A stretch of DNA of 64,000 nucleotides from Virgibacillus profundi (GTDB lineage Bacteria; Bacillota; Bacilli; Bacillales; Amphibacillaceae), in the NCBI RefSeq assembly GCF_002287375.1, contig NZ_NPOA01000012.1, positions 106,410-170,409 of the forward strand, given 5' to 3'. Below the pieces are notes generated by a model. The model had not been told where the DNA came from. It was given only the letters and a program-made list of their open reading frames with translations, and did no database searches. Position 1 is the first letter of the stretch, and every line of letters begins with the position of its first letter. The position numbers and the translations under genes are program-made. Below are positions 62,922-64,000 of the stretch, one piece after another.

Positions 62922-63240
62922 TCTGTGCAACAGGGGGATGAAAGAGAAGCTCGAGTTGGTGCAGCTTCCGGCCAGTACCAAGTCCTGTTCGTGATGTGGT
63001 GACTACTACATCGCCTACAGGGAAAAGAATGCTCTTTCGAACCCTGATCGCATGAAAGAAAAAGTGTTCTTCTATTCGAAGGACAAGGAAAGCCTCAATT
63101 GGTTAACATCGTATGCAGGTGCTTTTCTATTTTAGGGATGTTGGCAGTTATAATAGAAGATCCTTGAATGTTTAAGTATGAGTAGTGAAAATCAAGCATT
63201 TGCTCGAAGTCCCATGTTGTGCTTTTTGAATATCAACTAA
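62922..63240. other. Non-coding, GC-richer mosaic region after lysS
   Basis: No gene seen. The first ~200 nt are GC-richer than the surroundings and contain a short inverted pair (gatgtggtgact/actacatc) and the phrase ttcgaaggacaaggaaagc, close to a block in the 26.4-kb repeat (gagcaggacaaggacagc). Probably decayed repeat DNA. Confidence 0.5.
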
Positions 63241-63242
63241 AT

Positions 63243-63305
63243 AAAGACTCATATAGTGAAGGTTCATTTAATGGAAAAACTTCACTTATGGGTTTTTATT
63301 TTTTG
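63243..63305 (+). terminator. Terminator before the rRNA operon
   Basis: AAAgaCTCATatAGTGAAG pairs with CTTCACTtATGgGTTTTT over a loop of about 18 nt, followed by ATTTTTT. Possibly ends the lysS transcript. Confidence 0.7.
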
Positions 63306-63339
63306 AAGTTTTATTTATTCAAATACGGGTAATCTATAT

Positions 63340-63442
63340 ATATCTTAGAAAACTTACTTATCGCCAAGCCTTAATGGCGAAAGCACAAAGCCTGCACTTA
63401 TACTGATTTCCTATAAAATTTATACTTTACTATCAGTGTAAA
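63340..63442 (-). repeat. Second dispersed repeat family, copy 2 (inverted)
   Basis: Reverse complement of the 29866-30005 repeat: ttatcgccaagccttaatgg, ggcgaaag, tgcacttatactgatttcc and atcagtgta all match. The remaining DNA up to the rRNA promoter is AT-rich without a clear gene. Confidence 0.8.
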
Positions 63443-63679
63443 AGGAGTAGTTCTATTGGAATAACCATGCTTGCATTTCTTTATACCATCAACATATATA
63501 TGGGTTTATTCATAGAGCAAAGTTATCTAAATACAATGAATAATAATTTCCAGTTATTTCTTTTTAAAATAAGCTTGATTTCCTGAAATAAACATGGTAA
63601 ATTTAATATCGTTGCTTAAGCGATTGAGCGACAAAAACAAAAGCAATAATAATTAATTAAAAAACAACACAAAAAGTTA

Positions 63680-63708
63680 TTGACATCATTAAGTCAGTGT
63701 GTTATATT
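63680..63708 (+). promoter_or_regulatory. rRNA operon promoter
   Basis: TTGACA (63680-63685), 17 bp, TATATT (63703-63708), preceded by an A-rich UP-like stretch (aattaaaaaacaacac). It fits a P2-type rrn promoter about 170 nt before 16S. Confidence 0.85.
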
Positions 63709-63742
63709 AATTAAGTCGCCAATTTGAGAGCGACAAGAAATT

Positions 63743-63752
63743 TGCTCCTTGA
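63743..63752 (+). promoter_or_regulatory. boxA-like antitermination signal
   Basis: TGCTCCTTGA, followed by AAACTGAACAAAAC, is the typical Bacillus rrn leader boxA region (TGCTCTTTGA), bound by the Nus factors. Confidence 0.7.
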
Positions 63753-63880
63753 AAACTGAACAAAACAACCAGTATGTCAAGAGAAACATGACTGTTTTTC
63801 TTAAGCAACAAATCAGAAGGTAACACTTTTGAAAAGCTAAGACAATTGATAGGATCGATTGGTGTCGATTCTGTTCAAAC

Positions 63881-64000
63881 TTTTTTGGAGAGTTTGATCT
63901 TGGCTCAGGACGAACGCTGGCGGCGTGCCTAATACATGCAAGTCGAGCGCGGGAAGCAAGGGATCACCCTTCGGGGTGTGAACTTGTGGAACGAGCGGCG
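63881..64000 (+). rRNA. 16S ribosomal RNA, 5' part
   Basis: Starts near ttttttggag, then AGTTTGATC, GGCTCAGGACGAACGC, GGCGGCGTGCCTAATAC and ATGCAAGTCGAGCG; cut by the window end after 120 nt. The V1 region resembles halophilic/halotolerant Bacillaceae from memory. The base at the degenerate site of the usual forward primer (GATC-M-TGG) is T here. Confidence 0.98.

Noticed and set aside
63463-63588. A ~39-codon open frame before the rRNA promoter
   Set aside because: The ggag upstream is too far from the ATG and the codons are low complexity; likely chance in AT-rich DNA.

Overview
The window is a low-GC, endospore-forming Firmicute chromosome segment just clockwise of the replication origin. 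Gene content and order follow the Bacillus subtilis dnaX-to-lysS block almost gene for gene. The spore genes (bofA, gin, yabG, sspF, spoVG, fin, spoVT, yabP/yabQ, spoIIE) show a spore former. The first 120 nt of the 16S rRNA and the abundant GC-rich palindromic repeats suggest a Virgibacillus/Oceanobacillus/Lentibacillus-type Bacillaceae; this placement is an inference from memory and not a database result.

Layout: 1-2334 is an accessory area. It holds the 3' end of an unknown gene, a frameshifted secreted-protein gene, a ~200-bp imperfect palindrome, a two-gene operon (secreted protein plus small two-TM protein) and a decayed coding remnant. 2335-5266 is dnaX-ebfC-recR-yaaL. 5267-10100 is an accessory insertion that separates yaaL from bofA: small membrane and Cys-containing proteins, a frameshifted BAAT-family esterase/acyltransferase, a lipoprotein and an MFS exporter. 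10151-17942 runs bofA, gin, Orn/Lys/Arg decarboxylase, tmk, darA, yaaR, holB, ricT, yabA, trmN6, yazA, rsmI. abrB (minus) and metS, tatD, yabE, rnmV, rsmA, yabG, veg, sspF, ispE, purR, spoVG follow to about 29.8 kb. Then come glmU-prs-ctc-pth-fin-mfd-spoVT-yabM-yabN-rqcP-yabP-yabQ-divIC-yabR, a minus-strand tRNA-Met, spoIIE-yabS-prkF-tilS-hpt-ftsH-coaX-hslO-yacD-like-cysK, folP-folB-folK-yazB-lysS, and finally an rRNA operon promoter, boxA and the 5' end of 16S rRNA.

The genes serve replication (dnaX, holB, yabA, tmk), recombination and repair (recR, mfd), translation and RNA maturation (metS, lysS, rsmA, rsmI, tilS, rnmV, pth, rqcP), nucleotide, cell-wall and cofactor supply (glmU, prs, hpt, fol genes, coaX), division (divIC) and sporulation. 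The promoters fit this: sigma-F-like sites precede gin, fin and yabS with the same GTATA-N15-GG geometry; sigma-G precedes spoVT, sigma-K yabG, sigma-H spoVG, sigma-B ctc; Spo0A boxes lie at abrB and spoIIE.

The main unexplained structure is a family of GC-rich dispersed repeats. Seven loci carry an imperfectly palindromic module A, usually paired with an inverted, diverged partner B and bounded by recurring terminal modules. They sit only between genes and have entered otherwise contiguous operons. A second dispersed repeat, a 52-bp tandem array, a ~21-bp degenerate array and the ~200-bp palindrome add to this. Compared with B. subtilis, xpaC-yaaN, ridA, pabBAC and dusB are missing from their usual positions. 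No CRISPR array, complete insertion sequence or prophage was seen.
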